NCBI GenBank assembly: GCA_024279045.1
Contig: JAJRRZ010000027.1
Location: forward strand, 1 to 37,796
Reading direction: 5' to 3'
Length of the DNA: 37,796 bases
Origin: Alphaproteobacteria bacterium
GTDB lineage: Bacteria; Pseudomonadota; Alphaproteobacteria; Rhizobiales; Aestuariivirgaceae
Shown here in pieces: positions 25,272-33,622 of this stretch (its first letter is position 1; each line of letters opens with the position of its first letter). The position numbers were made by a program, and so were the translations under genes. The notes under the pieces are model-generated. The model was not told where the DNA came from and ran no database searches. It saw nothing but the letters and a program-made list of their open reading frames with translations.

Positions 25272-25556
25272 TCTCCTGTGGTCGGCAGGTTCACTGCGCG
25301 ACACGAGTTCATCCACTCCATCGTCTCCGCCGAAGCGGGGATTCACAATATACCTTGAAAACAGTTGCCAGGCTCAGAACCGGTCAGTCCCGGTTTGCGC
25401 GGTGGTTGTTGTGGCCGATCTTTACCTTGCCGGCCATTTCATTTTCCTGCCATTGATTGCATATGGCCTTTTTGCGATAGTGCGGCCACACTGCCGCATG
25501 CCCCGCGCGGGCATGGCGGGTTTACATGCCACACAACACGAGTGAGGACATCGCAC

Positions 25557-25820
25557 ATGGGCGCGTTTTCCATCTGGCACTGGCTGATCGTTCTGGTGGT
25601 GGTGCTGCTGCTGTTCGGCGGCTCCGGCAAGATTTCCTCCCTGATGGGCGATCTAGCCAAGGGCATCAAGAGCTTCAAGAAGGGCCTCTCCGACGATGAC
25701 GAGGCCGTTGCCGCGGAAGACAAGAAGAGCATCGAAGACAAGAAAAGCATCGAGGCAAAGCGCCAGGCCGATGCCGGCGAAGCCTCGTCCAGCGAAAAGA
25801 AGACCGGCACCGGAAGCTGA
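25557..25820 (+). CDS. tatA: Twin-arginine translocase subunit TatA
   Basis: An 87-residue pore-forming subunit of the Tat pathway for folded proteins. A single N-terminal membrane helix (about 8-20, WLIVLVVVLLLF) is followed by an amphipathic helix (ISSLMGDLAKGIKSFKKG) and a charged tail with a short repeat (DKKSIE twice). The hinge reads FGGSGKI, one residue longer than the common FGRGKI. GTGAGGACA precedes the ATG at 25557. The 285 bases before it hold only small dyads, such as AACCGG-N6-CCGGTT near 25378. It heads the tatABC-serS run. Confidence 0.93.
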   Translation: MGAFSIWHWLIVLVVVLLLFGGSGKISSLMGDLAKGIKSFKKGLSDDDEAVAAEDKKSIEDKKSIEAKRQADAGEASSSEKKTGTGS

Positions 25821-25911
25821 GGCGCAACTTCCGGCACGGCTCGTGCGCAAGCCCCGTTTCGCGGCTGCGCCGCGCCTCGAATTCATCTGAACAGGCAGGG
25901 CACCTCTCGCC

Positions 25912-26457
25912 ATGTTCGATTTCGGCCTAGGCACATCGGAATTGCTGCTCATCGCCATGGTGGCGCTCATCGTAGTGGGCCCGAAGGAGCTGCCCGGGCT
26001 GCTGCGCACCATTGGCCGCTGGGTGGGCAAGATCAAGGCCCTGGCCGCCGACTTCCAGAGCCACCTTGACGACCTTACCCGGGAAACCGGCGTGAAGGAG
26101 GTGAAGGAAAAGGTGGAAAAGGACATCGGCGCGTTGTCGATCGAGGACCTGGATCGCGAATTCGCCGAGATCGAGAAGGAAATGCGCGAGCAGTTGGCCG
26201 AAGGGGCGAAACAGCCAGGCGGGCCGAAAGAGGCGGATGACGAGAATCTCGTCGAGGAAGAGGAGCGCCCCCTGCCGGAAACGCTCGATCTGGACAGCGA
26301 ACCAGGCGCGGCCAATGCACGGAAGGCCGCGCCAGGCAACGATGCCGAAGAAACTGGAGACGCCGCGGATGCGTCACGGAACATCCCGGCGGATACGGAC
26401 GATGCCGCGTCGAAGAAAACTGCGCCAGGGAAAGTAGCCGCCGGAGAACAGGCCTGA
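25912..26457 (+). CDS. tatB: Twin-arginine translocase subunit TatB
   Basis: A 181-residue protein that with TatC forms the signal-peptide receptor. The N-terminus MFDFGLGTSELLLIAMVALIVVGPKELPGLLRTIGRWVGK is classic TatB, with the Gly-Pro hinge (GPKELP), and is followed by a long amphipathic helix. Residues from about 100 on are acidic, Ala-rich and probably disordered. The length is within the family range (E. coli 171). It lies 91 bases after tatA and 53 before tatC. Confidence 0.95.
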   Translation: MFDFGLGTSELLLIAMVALIVVGPKELPGLLRTIGRWVGKIKALAADFQSHLDDLTRETGVKEVKEKVEKDIGALSIEDLDREFAEIEKEMREQLAEGAKQPGGPKEADDENLVEEEERPLPETLDLDSEPGAANARKAAPGNDAEETGDAADASRNIPADTDDAASKKTAPGKVAAGEQA

Positions 26458-26510
26458 GAACATCGTGCTGATCCCCGAAGCATTCACCCAGCCAGGTTGA
26501 ACGAACGAGC

Positions 26511-27347
26511 ATGAGCAGCAACGACATTGCCGAAAAGACGCCGGCACAGACACCTGCTCCGTCCGGCGGGGAGGAGCCGGACGAGGTGGAGGCCTCGCGC
26601 GCGCCGCTCATCGAGCATCTCATCGAGCTGCGCCAGCGGCTCATTCATTCGCTCATCGGCTTTGTCATCGCCTTCATTGTCAGCTTCTATTTCGCCAACC
26701 CGATCTTCAACTTCCTGCTGATCCCCTACAAGTGGGCCATTGGCGATGCGGCGGATCTGCAACTCATCTACACCGCGCCGCAGGAGTTCTTCTTCACGCA
26801 ATTGAAGATCGGCATGTTCGGCGGGCTGTTCCTGGCCTTTCCGTTGATCGCCATGCAGATCTACAAGTTCGTCGCACCCGGCCTCTACAAGCACGAGCGC
26901 GCCGCCTTCCGACCCTATCTGATTGCCACGCCGCTGCTGTTCCTGCTGGGCGCGGCGTTGGTGTTCTTCTTCATCCTGCCGGTGGCGTTGAAGTTCTTTG
27001 CCAGCTTCCAGCAGACCGGCGAGGGCGGCAAGGCGGCCATCGAACTGCTGCCGAAAGTGTCGGAATATCTCTCGCTGGTGATGACACTGATCCTTGCCTT
27101 CGGGGTGGCCTTCCAGTTGCCGGTCATCCTCACCCTGCTGGGCCGCGCGGGCATCGTAACCGCGGAACAACTGCGCAAGGGGCGGCGCTACGCCATCGTC
27201 GCGGTGGTAACCATCGCCGCCATCTTCACGCCGCCCGATCCGTTCTCGCAGATCGGCCTGGCCCTGCCCATGGTGGGCCTTTACGAGGTGGCCATCTGGC
27301 TGGTGGCGCGCGCCGAGAAGAAGCGCGAACAGGAATCACGGGCATGA
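26511..27347 (+). CDS. tatC: Twin-arginine translocase subunit TatC
   Basis: A 278-residue inner-membrane protein with six predicted helices, the core receptor for twin-arginine signals. HLIELRQRLIHS near residue 37 is the conserved cytoplasmic start; the signal-recognition region follows, with YTAPQEFFFTQLK in the first periplasmic loop region and FVAPGLYKHERAAF in the first long cytoplasmic loop. AIFTPPDPFSQ and LPMVGLYEVAIW close the protein. An N-terminal tail of about 35 Pro/Glu-rich residues precedes the fold. It is the third tat gene, and serS starts 72 bases on. Confidence 0.97.
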   Translation: MSSNDIAEKTPAQTPAPSGGEEPDEVEASRAPLIEHLIELRQRLIHSLIGFVIAFIVSFYFANPIFNFLLIPYKWAIGDAADLQLIYTAPQEFFFTQLKIGMFGGLFLAFPLIAMQIYKFVAPGLYKHERAAFRPYLIATPLLFLLGAALVFFFILPVALKFFASFQQTGEGGKAAIELLPKVSEYLSLVMTLILAFGVAFQLPVILTLLGRAGIVTAEQLRKGRRYAIVAVVTIAAIFTPPDPFSQIGLALPMVGLYEVAIWLVARAEKKREQESRA

Positions 27348-27419
27348 TGCCGCACGATATGGCAGGATGTGCCATGATCCTTTCCTGATTCCCGAAACCG
27401 CGAGACGGGGCGTATCATC

Positions 27420-28700
27420 ATGTTCGACATTCGCTGGATTCGCGAACACGCCGAGGAATTCGACCGCGGCATGGCGCGCCGCGGGCTGCCGCCACAGGCC
27501 GCGCGTCTGCTGGCCATCGACGAGCGCCGCCGCAAGTTGCTCACCGAATTGCAGGAGCTGCAACAGCGCCGCAATGCCGCCTCGAAGGAGATCGGCCAGG
27601 CGATGAAGGCGGGCGAGAAGGATCGCGCCGAGGCCCTGAAGGCCGAGGTGGCGGCCATGAAGGAGCGCATGCAGGAGCTGGAGGATGCCGCCCGCGCCGT
27701 TCAGGAGGAGCTGGCCACGGAACTTGCGAAACTGCCCAACATCCCGCGCGAGGAGGTGCCTGACGGCGAAGACGAGGACGACAACGTGGAAGTGCGCCGT
27801 GAGGGCACACCGCGCGATTTCGATTTCACGCCGAAGGAACACTGGGAGCTGGGCGAAGCGCTGGGCCTGATGGATTTCGAGCGTGCGGCGAAAATTTCCG
27901 GCAGCCGCTTTGCCGTGTTGCGTGGCGATCTGGCGCGGCTGCAACGCGCGCTGGCACAATTCATGCTCGACATACAGACCCGCGAGCACGGCTACGAGGA
28001 AGTCTGGCCGCCGTTGCTGGTGCGCGACGAAGCATTGTTCGGCACTGGCCAGTTGCCGAAATTCGCCGAGGACCTGTTCCGCACCACGGATGGCCGCTGG
28101 CTGATCCCCACCGCGGAGGTGCCGCTGACCAACCTGGCGCGCGAGGAAATCCTGCCTGCCGAGTCGCTGCCCATGCGCATGTGCGCGTTGACGCCGTGTT
28201 TCCGTTCCGAGGCCGGCGCGGCGGGACGCGACACACGTGGCATGATCCGCCAGCACCAGTTCGACAAGGTGGAGCTGGTTTCCATCACCACGGAAGAAGA
28301 GGGCAGGGTGGAGCTGGACAGGAAGCTGGCCTGTGCGGAGGATATCCTGAAGCGTCTGGATCTGCCTTATCGCGTCATGCTGTTGTGCGCGCAGGACATG
28401 GGCTTTTCCGCCGAGATCACGTTCGACCTGGAAGTCTGGCTGCCGGGGCAGGGGAAATACCGCGAGATTTCCTCTGTTTCCCTGTGCGGCGATTTTCAGG
28501 CACGGCGGATGAATGCCCGCTACCGCTCCGAAGGCGAAAGGAAGCCGCGCTTCGCGCACACGCTGAACGGCTCCGGCCTGGCCGTGGGCCGCGCGCTGGT
28601 GGCGGTGATGGAGAATTGCCAGAATGCCGACGGCTCCATCACCGTGCCGCAAGCCCTGCGCCCCTACATGGGGGGGCAGGAGACCATTGGTGCTTCCTGA
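27420..28700 (+). CDS. serS: Seryl-tRNA synthetase
   Basis: A 426-residue class II synthetase that charges tRNA(Ser) (and tRNA(Sec) where present). The N-terminal antiparallel coiled coil that grips the tRNA long arm spans about residues 25-105 (LLAIDERRRKLLTELQELQQ). Motif 2 is CFRSEAGAAGRDTRGMIRQHQF, and motif 3 is NGSGLAVGRALVAVMEN; the serine pocket TAEVPLTN is also present. The length equals that of the family. tatC-serS order is common in alphaproteobacteria. It is convergent with the DUF2207 gene, 23 bases apart. Confidence 0.98.
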   Translation: MFDIRWIREHAEEFDRGMARRGLPPQAARLLAIDERRRKLLTELQELQQRRNAASKEIGQAMKAGEKDRAEALKAEVAAMKERMQELEDAARAVQEELATELAKLPNIPREEVPDGEDEDDNVEVRREGTPRDFDFTPKEHWELGEALGLMDFERAAKISGSRFAVLRGDLARLQRALAQFMLDIQTREHGYEEVWPPLLVRDEALFGTGQLPKFAEDLFRTTDGRWLIPTAEVPLTNLAREEILPAESLPMRMCALTPCFRSEAGAAGRDTRGMIRQHQFDKVELVSITTEEEGRVELDRKLACAEDILKRLDLPYRVMLLCAQDMGFSAEITFDLEVWLPGQGKYREISSVSLCGDFQARRMNARYRSEGERKPRFAHTLNGSGLAVGRALVAVMENCQNADGSITVPQALRPYMGGQETIGAS

Positions 28701-28725
28701 AGCCACCACACGGGTGGGAAGCTTC
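28699..28725. terminator. Small hairpin between convergent serS and DUF2207 genes
   Basis: GAAGC (28699-28703) pairs with GCTTC (28721-28725), with CACC/GGTG pairing inside. It overlaps both stop regions and may slow or end transcription from both sides. It is short and lacks a T-run, so the call is weak. Confidence 0.25.
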
Positions 28726-30736
28726 ACCAGCCACCACCGCCGCCACCACCACCACCGCCGCCTGAGCTTCCACCACCGAAGGAGCCGGAAGACGAATGCG
28801 ACGGCATCGACGCTGCCATGCTAGCCGCCATGTCCTGTGCCAGGGATGAGGACAGGGAATCCGCGCCACTGGAAAAATCACGCATCAGGTCGCCCTCGTA
28901 CCAGCGTGGCTGATAGGTTGCCGCCACCGCGCCACCAGCCGCCGCCGCCGTGGCCAGCCATGCCCTGAAGGCGCGTGTCCACGGCTCTTCCACGTCCAGC
29001 GCCACCGCCCAGGGCAACAGCTTCTCATACAGCGGAATGGACATTTCCGGCATGCCGTCCTCGCCGCGCCTGTTCAGGCGCTGCCTTTCCGCTGTTTCGA
29101 TGAACATGCGAAGGCCCTCGATCTCGTCCATTACACGCCGCCCTTCACGGGTGGGGCGCGGCAACAGGCGCTGAAACACCATCAACAGCAGTGGCGGTGC
29201 AAACAGCAGCGCCGCCAGCGGCCACAGCGCGATGCCGGATTGCAGCAGCGGCGCCAGCAGATGGCGCACGCCCGCGTTGAGGAACGCCAGCAGGATGAAG
29301 CCGACGAACAACAGCGCGAAAACAGTATGCAGCCGTGTCATGATTCCCCGTGCTGAGAAGACCTCCCGCAACAGGTTGTAGATGATGACGACCGGTATCA
29401 GCAGAAAGACTTCCACCAGCAGCAACTCGTGTGCGTAAGGCGCACCCAGCGTTGCCAGCGCCACCAGTCCGACGCCGATCAGCGCCAGAATGCCCAGCCC
29501 GATGAGAAAGTAACGCCTGTTGCGCTGGTACAGGTTGTCTGCGTATTCACGCTCCAGGGCTTCCTGAAATCTGCCCAGGACCATCCGCAGGCGCTTGCCG
29601 GTGGACTTGTCCAGTGTCAGCGGGGCATCAGGGTCGAGCAATTCGCTCAGGATCAGCCGTTCCCCCGGCGGCAGGCTGTTGTCCACGGGTTTCAGGCGGC
29701 GCAGGCTCAGCCTGCCGGCCTCGTCGCGTTTCAGCGAGACAAATCCTTTTGTTGCCAACGACAGCAGTGCGGCGATGAACGGGCGCGATTCTTCGGCGCG
29801 GATTTCGCCGGCTTCACGCATCAGCGCCGCGGCAATGGCGGGAGAAATGCCCTGTGGTGGTTCCCAGCGCGGCACGATGATGCCCGGCGACGGATCGCGC
29901 CCGTAACGCCACCAGGCCCAGCCGAAATAGCCCGCCAGCAATGCCACACCCGCCGCCAGCCAGCCCAGCCCGGCCAGATCCCATGCCTGCCACCAGAATT
30001 GTTTCAGCGCGCCGGGGGGCTTCACCACTCCGCTGGGAAAGGCGATGGCTATGGTGAAGCCTTCACCCGGCATCAGCGGGCGGTTGGTTTCCGCCACGAA
30101 ACGCCCGGCCCGGGCGAGCATGACACGGGCATCGCGCCCTTGTTCGCCCAGCCGCCCCGTATAGACGGCATGGCGCAGGACGGGGGCAGGGGAGGGCAAT
30201 GCCACTTCCACCCGCGCATGGCGGATGGGAAAGATCCAGAAATTGCCCGTAACGTTCCAGTAAAGCTCGTCGTAATCATTGAAGAAGCGCAACTGGCGCG
30301 TGGTGCGGTATGTAATGGCGTAGGTGTATGTCCCTGGCGGCAGAAATGCCTCCTGGCGCCCGATATAGATGCGCGCCACGCCCCTATCGGGGTGCTTGAC
30401 GAACCAGTTTTCCGGCTGGCCGTCGCGCAACACCTTCAGGACCTTCAGACCCACCTGGCCAACCCCGCCGTCGGCGCGGCGGAAACGCAGTGGAAAGTCG
30501 CGGTAGATGCCGCGTCGGATCTGCCGTCCCTCGGCCCGCACACGAATGGTTTCGGTTACCAGCAGCGCACCATCATGCTGCACCCGCACCGTGCTGGAGA
30601 AGTCGAGAATTTCCTCTGCCGCACGCGCCAGATATGAGGTGCCGGCCAGCAACGCGGCAACCAGCACTGCCAGCAGCAGCCAGTGGCGGGAAGCGAGCCT
30701 GGGCAGAGGGTGGTGCGGGTGCCGGGTCCACATCAT
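28724..30736 (-). CDS. DUF2207 domain membrane protein with Gly-rich tail
   Basis: A 670-residue protein. A signal peptide or anchor (about 17-40) leads to a beta-rich extracytoplasmic DUF2207 region (about 45-240, ILDFSSTVRVQHDGALLVTETI and RRGIYRDFPLRF). A membrane helix (about 255-277) and a cytoplasmic part with LPPGERLILSELLD follow, then several more helices (about 405-530). The tail is low-complexity and ends in Ser/Gly-rich GGGSSGGGG... and a final Trp, a signature of the family. The function is unknown. It lies nine bases after lemA and is surely co-transcribed with it. Two ATGs (30736, 30733) follow AGGGGGCAAG, and either may serve. Confidence 0.85.
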   Translation of the reverse strand: MMWTRHPHHPLPRLASRHWLLLAVLVAALLAGTSYLARAAEEILDFSSTVRVQHDGALLVTETIRVRAEGRQIRRGIYRDFPLRFRRADGGVGQVGLKVLKVLRDGQPENWFVKHPDRGVARIYIGRQEAFLPPGTYTYAITYRTTRQLRFFNDYDELYWNVTGNFWIFPIRHARVEVALPSPAPVLRHAVYTGRLGEQGRDARVMLARAGRFVAETNRPLMPGEGFTIAIAFPSGVVKPPGALKQFWWQAWDLAGLGWLAAGVALLAGYFGWAWWRYGRDPSPGIIVPRWEPPQGISPAIAAALMREAGEIRAEESRPFIAALLSLATKGFVSLKRDEAGRLSLRRLKPVDNSLPPGERLILSELLDPDAPLTLDKSTGKRLRMVLGRFQEALEREYADNLYQRNRRYFLIGLGILALIGVGLVALATLGAPYAHELLLVEVFLLIPVVIIYNLLREVFSARGIMTRLHTVFALLFVGFILLAFLNAGVRHLLAPLLQSGIALWPLAALLFAPPLLLMVFQRLLPRPTREGRRVMDEIEGLRMFIETAERQRLNRRGEDGMPEMSIPLYEKLLPWAVALDVEEPWTRAFRAWLATAAAAGGAVAATYQPRWYEGDLMRDFSSGADSLSSSLAQDMAASMAASMPSHSSSGSFGGGSSGGGGGGGGGGGW

Positions 30737-30745
30737 CTTGCCCCC

Positions 30746-31318
30746 TCATGATGATGGGGAAAGATCAACCTTCGGCACCTGCCGGGCAGAAGCGTCATCC
30801 AGCTCGAAGTATTCCGCCTTGGTGAAGTGAAAGGCATTGGCGATGATATTGGAGGGGAAGGATTCCACCAGCACGTTATTGTCGCGCACCGCGCCGTTGT
30901 AATAGCGCCGCGCCATCTGGATATCGTGCTCGATCTGCTGCAGTTGCCGTTGCAGATCCAGCACATTCTGGTCCGCCTTCAGGTCGGGATAGTTTTCCAC
31001 CGCCACGATGATTTTGCCCAGCAGCGAGCCGATCTCCTGCTCCACGGCGGAGCGCTCGGCGGGTGATGCATCACTCATGCCACTGGCCTTGGCACGCAAC
31101 TCTGTTACCTTTTCAAGGAGATCCTTCTCGTGCTTCATGTAACCCTTTACCGCAGCAACGAGGTTCGGGATGAGATTGGCGCGTTTTTTCAGTTGCACAT
31201 CGATGCCGGAATAGCCCTCCTGAACCATCTGGCGCGCGCGCACCAGACTGTTATAGATGATGATGCCATAGCCGACGATGGCGGCGGTGATCAGCAGCAG
31301 GGTCAAGGACGTGGACAT
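30746..31318 (-). CDS. lemA: LemA family membrane protein
   Basis: A 190-residue protein with an N-terminal membrane helix (LTLLLITAAIVGYGIIIYNSL) and a soluble helical bundle. Typical LemA stretches are QEGYSGIDVQLKKRANLIPNLV, ENYPDLKADQNVLDLQRQL and YYNGAVRDNNVLVESFPSNIIA. The biochemical role of LemA proteins is not settled; they are often next to DUF2207 or TPM-domain membrane proteins, as here. GGGGGGAAG precedes the ATG at 31318. It is divergent from radA by 108 bases. The frame is open far upstream, antisense to radA, but that is not coding. Confidence 0.93.
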   Translation of the reverse strand: MSTSLTLLLITAAIVGYGIIIYNSLVRARQMVQEGYSGIDVQLKKRANLIPNLVAAVKGYMKHEKDLLEKVTELRAKASGMSDASPAERSAVEQEIGSLLGKIIVAVENYPDLKADQNVLDLQRQLQQIEHDIQMARRYYNGAVRDNNVLVESFPSNIIANAFHFTKAEYFELDDASARQVPKVDLSPSS

Positions 31319-31426
31319 CTTCTTCCCCCCTTCCCTCGTTGAACAGGCTCCTCGCACATTGCATGCATCATGATACCATGCACGGAGCCACCGCAACCTG
31401 CCACAGATGAAGGAGCATTGCCAGCC

Positions 31427-32815
31427 ATGGCCAAGGCGAGGAGCACATACGTCTGCCAGTCTTGCGGGGCCGTGGCGCCGCGTTGGGCCGGGCGCTGCGA
31501 TGCCTGTGGACAATGGAACACCATTGTCGAGGAAGCGCCTGAGCAGCCGCTGGCCGCTTCCGGCGGCGCGCGCCTGCCGAAGGGTCGGGGGCGCGAGCTG
31601 CACCCCCTGGCCGGCGAGGCCACGCCGCCGCCCCGCATCACCTGCGGCATTGCCGAGCTGGACAGGGTAACCGGTGGCGGCTTCGTGCCCGGCTCGGCGC
31701 TGCTCATCGGCGGCGATCCGGGCATTGGCAAGTCCACGCTGATGTTGCAGGCGCTGGCGGCGCTGGCCGGGCAGGGCAGGCGGGTGGTCTATGTCTCCGG
31801 CGAGGAGGGACTGGATCAAATCCGCCTGCGGGCGCAGCGCCTGGGCGTGCTCGACGCGCCGGTGCTGCTGGCCGCCGATACCAATGTCGCCGACATCGTC
31901 GCCACGCTGGAGCGCGAAAGGCCGGACGTGGTGGTCATCGATTCGTTGCAGACGCTGTGGACGCCGGTGGTGGAATCGGCCCCCGGCACGGTCAGCCAGT
32001 TGCGCGCCGGGGCGGAGGCGCTGGTGCGGCTGGCCAAGAAGAGCGGCGCGGTGGTGTTGCTCATCGGCCACGTTACCAAGGAAGGGCAGATCGCCGGGCC
32101 GCGGGTGGTGGAGCACATGGTGGACGCGGTACTCTATTTCGAGGGCGACCGCGGGCACCAGTATCGCATTCTGCGGGCGGCAAAAAACCGCTTCGGCGCC
32201 ACCGACGAGATCGGCGTGTTCGAGATGCGCGGGCGAGGGCTGGTGGAGGTGGAGAACCCGTCGTTGCTGTTCATGGGCGATTCGCAGGCCAGCGTGGCGG
32301 GCGCGGCGGTGTTCGCCGGCATGGAGGGGCGCCGTCCGTTGCTGGTGGAGCTGCAGGCGCTGGCCGTGCCCACCACCTTCGCCACGCCACGGCGCGCCGT
32401 GGTCGGCTGGGATTCCGCCCGCCTGGCGATGATCCTGGCGGTGCTGGAGGCGCGCGCCGGGGTGCGGCTGGGCCAGCACGATGTCTATCTCAATGTCGGT
32501 GGTGGCATGCGCGTGCGCGAGCCCGCCGCCGATCTGGCCGCCGCCGCGGCGCTGATTTCCTCGCTTTCCGGCCAGCCGTTGCCCGCCGGCACGGTGCTGT
32601 TCGGCGAGGTGGCTCTGTCGGGCCGCGTGCGCGCCGCGCCACAGGCCGAGCAGCGCCTGCGCGAGGCAGCCAAACTGGGCTTTTCGCTGGCGCTGGTGGC
32701 GGAAGAAACGCAGGTGCCGAAGGGGCTGGCCATGAAGGTGCGCCCACTGGCCGATGTGGCGGCGCTGGCGGCATTGCTGTTACAAGGTGGTGGAGGAGGC
32801 GCCGCCGCACCTTGA
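31427..32815 (+). CDS. radA: DNA repair protein RadA
   Basis: A 462-residue RecA-like branch-migration factor in recombinational repair. The N-terminal zinc finger has C10, C13, C24 and C27. Walker A is GGDPGIGKST (about 96-105), the RadA-specific KNRFG lies near residue 252 (AAKNRFGATDEIGVFEM), and a Lon-like C-terminal domain follows without need of the protease dyad. AAGGAG is 12 bases upstream of the ATG at 31427. radA-cvpA-purF is a common order in this class. A degraded, inverted piece of a radA-like gene lies at 35303-35417. Confidence 0.97.
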   Translation: MAKARSTYVCQSCGAVAPRWAGRCDACGQWNTIVEEAPEQPLAASGGARLPKGRGRELHPLAGEATPPPRITCGIAELDRVTGGGFVPGSALLIGGDPGIGKSTLMLQALAALAGQGRRVVYVSGEEGLDQIRLRAQRLGVLDAPVLLAADTNVADIVATLERERPDVVVIDSLQTLWTPVVESAPGTVSQLRAGAEALVRLAKKSGAVVLLIGHVTKEGQIAGPRVVEHMVDAVLYFEGDRGHQYRILRAAKNRFGATDEIGVFEMRGRGLVEVENPSLLFMGDSQASVAGAAVFAGMEGRRPLLVELQALAVPTTFATPRRAVVGWDSARLAMILAVLEARAGVRLGQHDVYLNVGGGMRVREPAADLAAAAALISSLSGQPLPAGTVLFGEVALSGRVRAAPQAEQRLREAAKLGFSLALVAEETQVPKGLAMKVRPLADVAALAALLLQGGGGGAAAP

Positions 32816-32920
32816 CGCGGGCGGGGTGGCTGTGGTGTTTGAGGCGCAAGTCAAACCGCCCGCATCTCGACTGGCATAACAGGCAAGAAGAGCGTCGGGC
32901 GCACGGGGGACGAGGCCAAG

Positions 32921-33526
32921 ATGCAACTGCTCGACATCATACTCGTCGTGCTGATGCTGGTTTCCGGCCTGCTGGCGCTGATGCGCGGCTTCACCCGCGA
33001 GATCCTCTCCCTGTTCGCCTGGGTGGTGGCGGGTGCGGCGGCGTGGTGGGCGGTGCAGTTGCCGCCCCTGGTGGAGTTCGCGCAAGGCTTCATTGCCAAC
33101 CAGAAACTGGCCGTGGTGGTTACTGGCGCGGCGGCCTTCCTGCTGGTGTTGCTGGTGATGTCGGTGATATCGGTGAAAATCGGCGACTGGGTGCTGGATT
33201 CAGCCGTCGGCCCGTTCGATCGCACATTGGGTGGCTTCTATGGCGTGTTGCGCGGACTGGTGCTGGTTACCATTGCCTACCTGTTCTATATCTGGATGGT
33301 GCCGGAGAACCGGCGCGCCGAATGGATCGAGAAAGCCAGTCTGAAGCCGCTGATCACCGGCACGGCGGAAGTGCTCATCGGCTTCATGCCAGCCGATATT
33401 GGTGAGGTTCTCACCCAGAAGCTGGCGGCTGGCAGTGGTCAGAACCAGGAGGGCAGGGCGGCAGACATCGGCGCTGATGACAAGCAGAGGCTGGAAAACC
33501 TTGCCGGTGGACATGGCGAGCAGTAA
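32921..33526 (+). CDS. cvpA: CvpA family membrane protein
   Basis: A 201-residue inner-membrane protein with four predicted helices: MQLLDIILVVLMLVSGLLALMRG at the start, then segments near 30-50, 65-85 and 100-125, and a polar C-terminal tail (about 160-201). The family was named for colicin V production in E. coli; its real role is unsettled, though the link to purF is widespread and seen here (96 bases to purF). GGGGGACGAGG precedes the ATG. Confidence 0.93.
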   Translation: MQLLDIILVVLMLVSGLLALMRGFTREILSLFAWVVAGAAAWWAVQLPPLVEFAQGFIANQKLAVVVTGAAAFLLVLLVMSVISVKIGDWVLDSAVGPFDRTLGGFYGVLRGLVLVTIAYLFYIWMVPENRRAEWIEKASLKPLITGTAEVLIGFMPADIGEVLTQKLAAGSGQNQEGRAADIGADDKQRLENLAGGHGEQ

Positions 33527-33622
33527 GGCATTGGCGGCGCCAAGGGTGGCAAGGGCTGCTGTGGCAATGGCGCAGATGGCCGACATGCGCGGCACAGGCG
33601 GAATGATGCGGGCGGAATGACC

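Noticed and set aside
25272..25556. Possible small gene between gatA and tatA
   Set aside because: Frames here lack ribosome-binding sites and domain character. The in-frame upstream extension of tatA would add a meaningless stretch before its membrane helix.
31319..32479. Very long open frame on the minus strand continuing upstream from lemA
   Set aside because: It runs antisense to radA, has no family features, and exists because high-GC codon use leaves the opposite strand open. lemA clearly starts at 31318.
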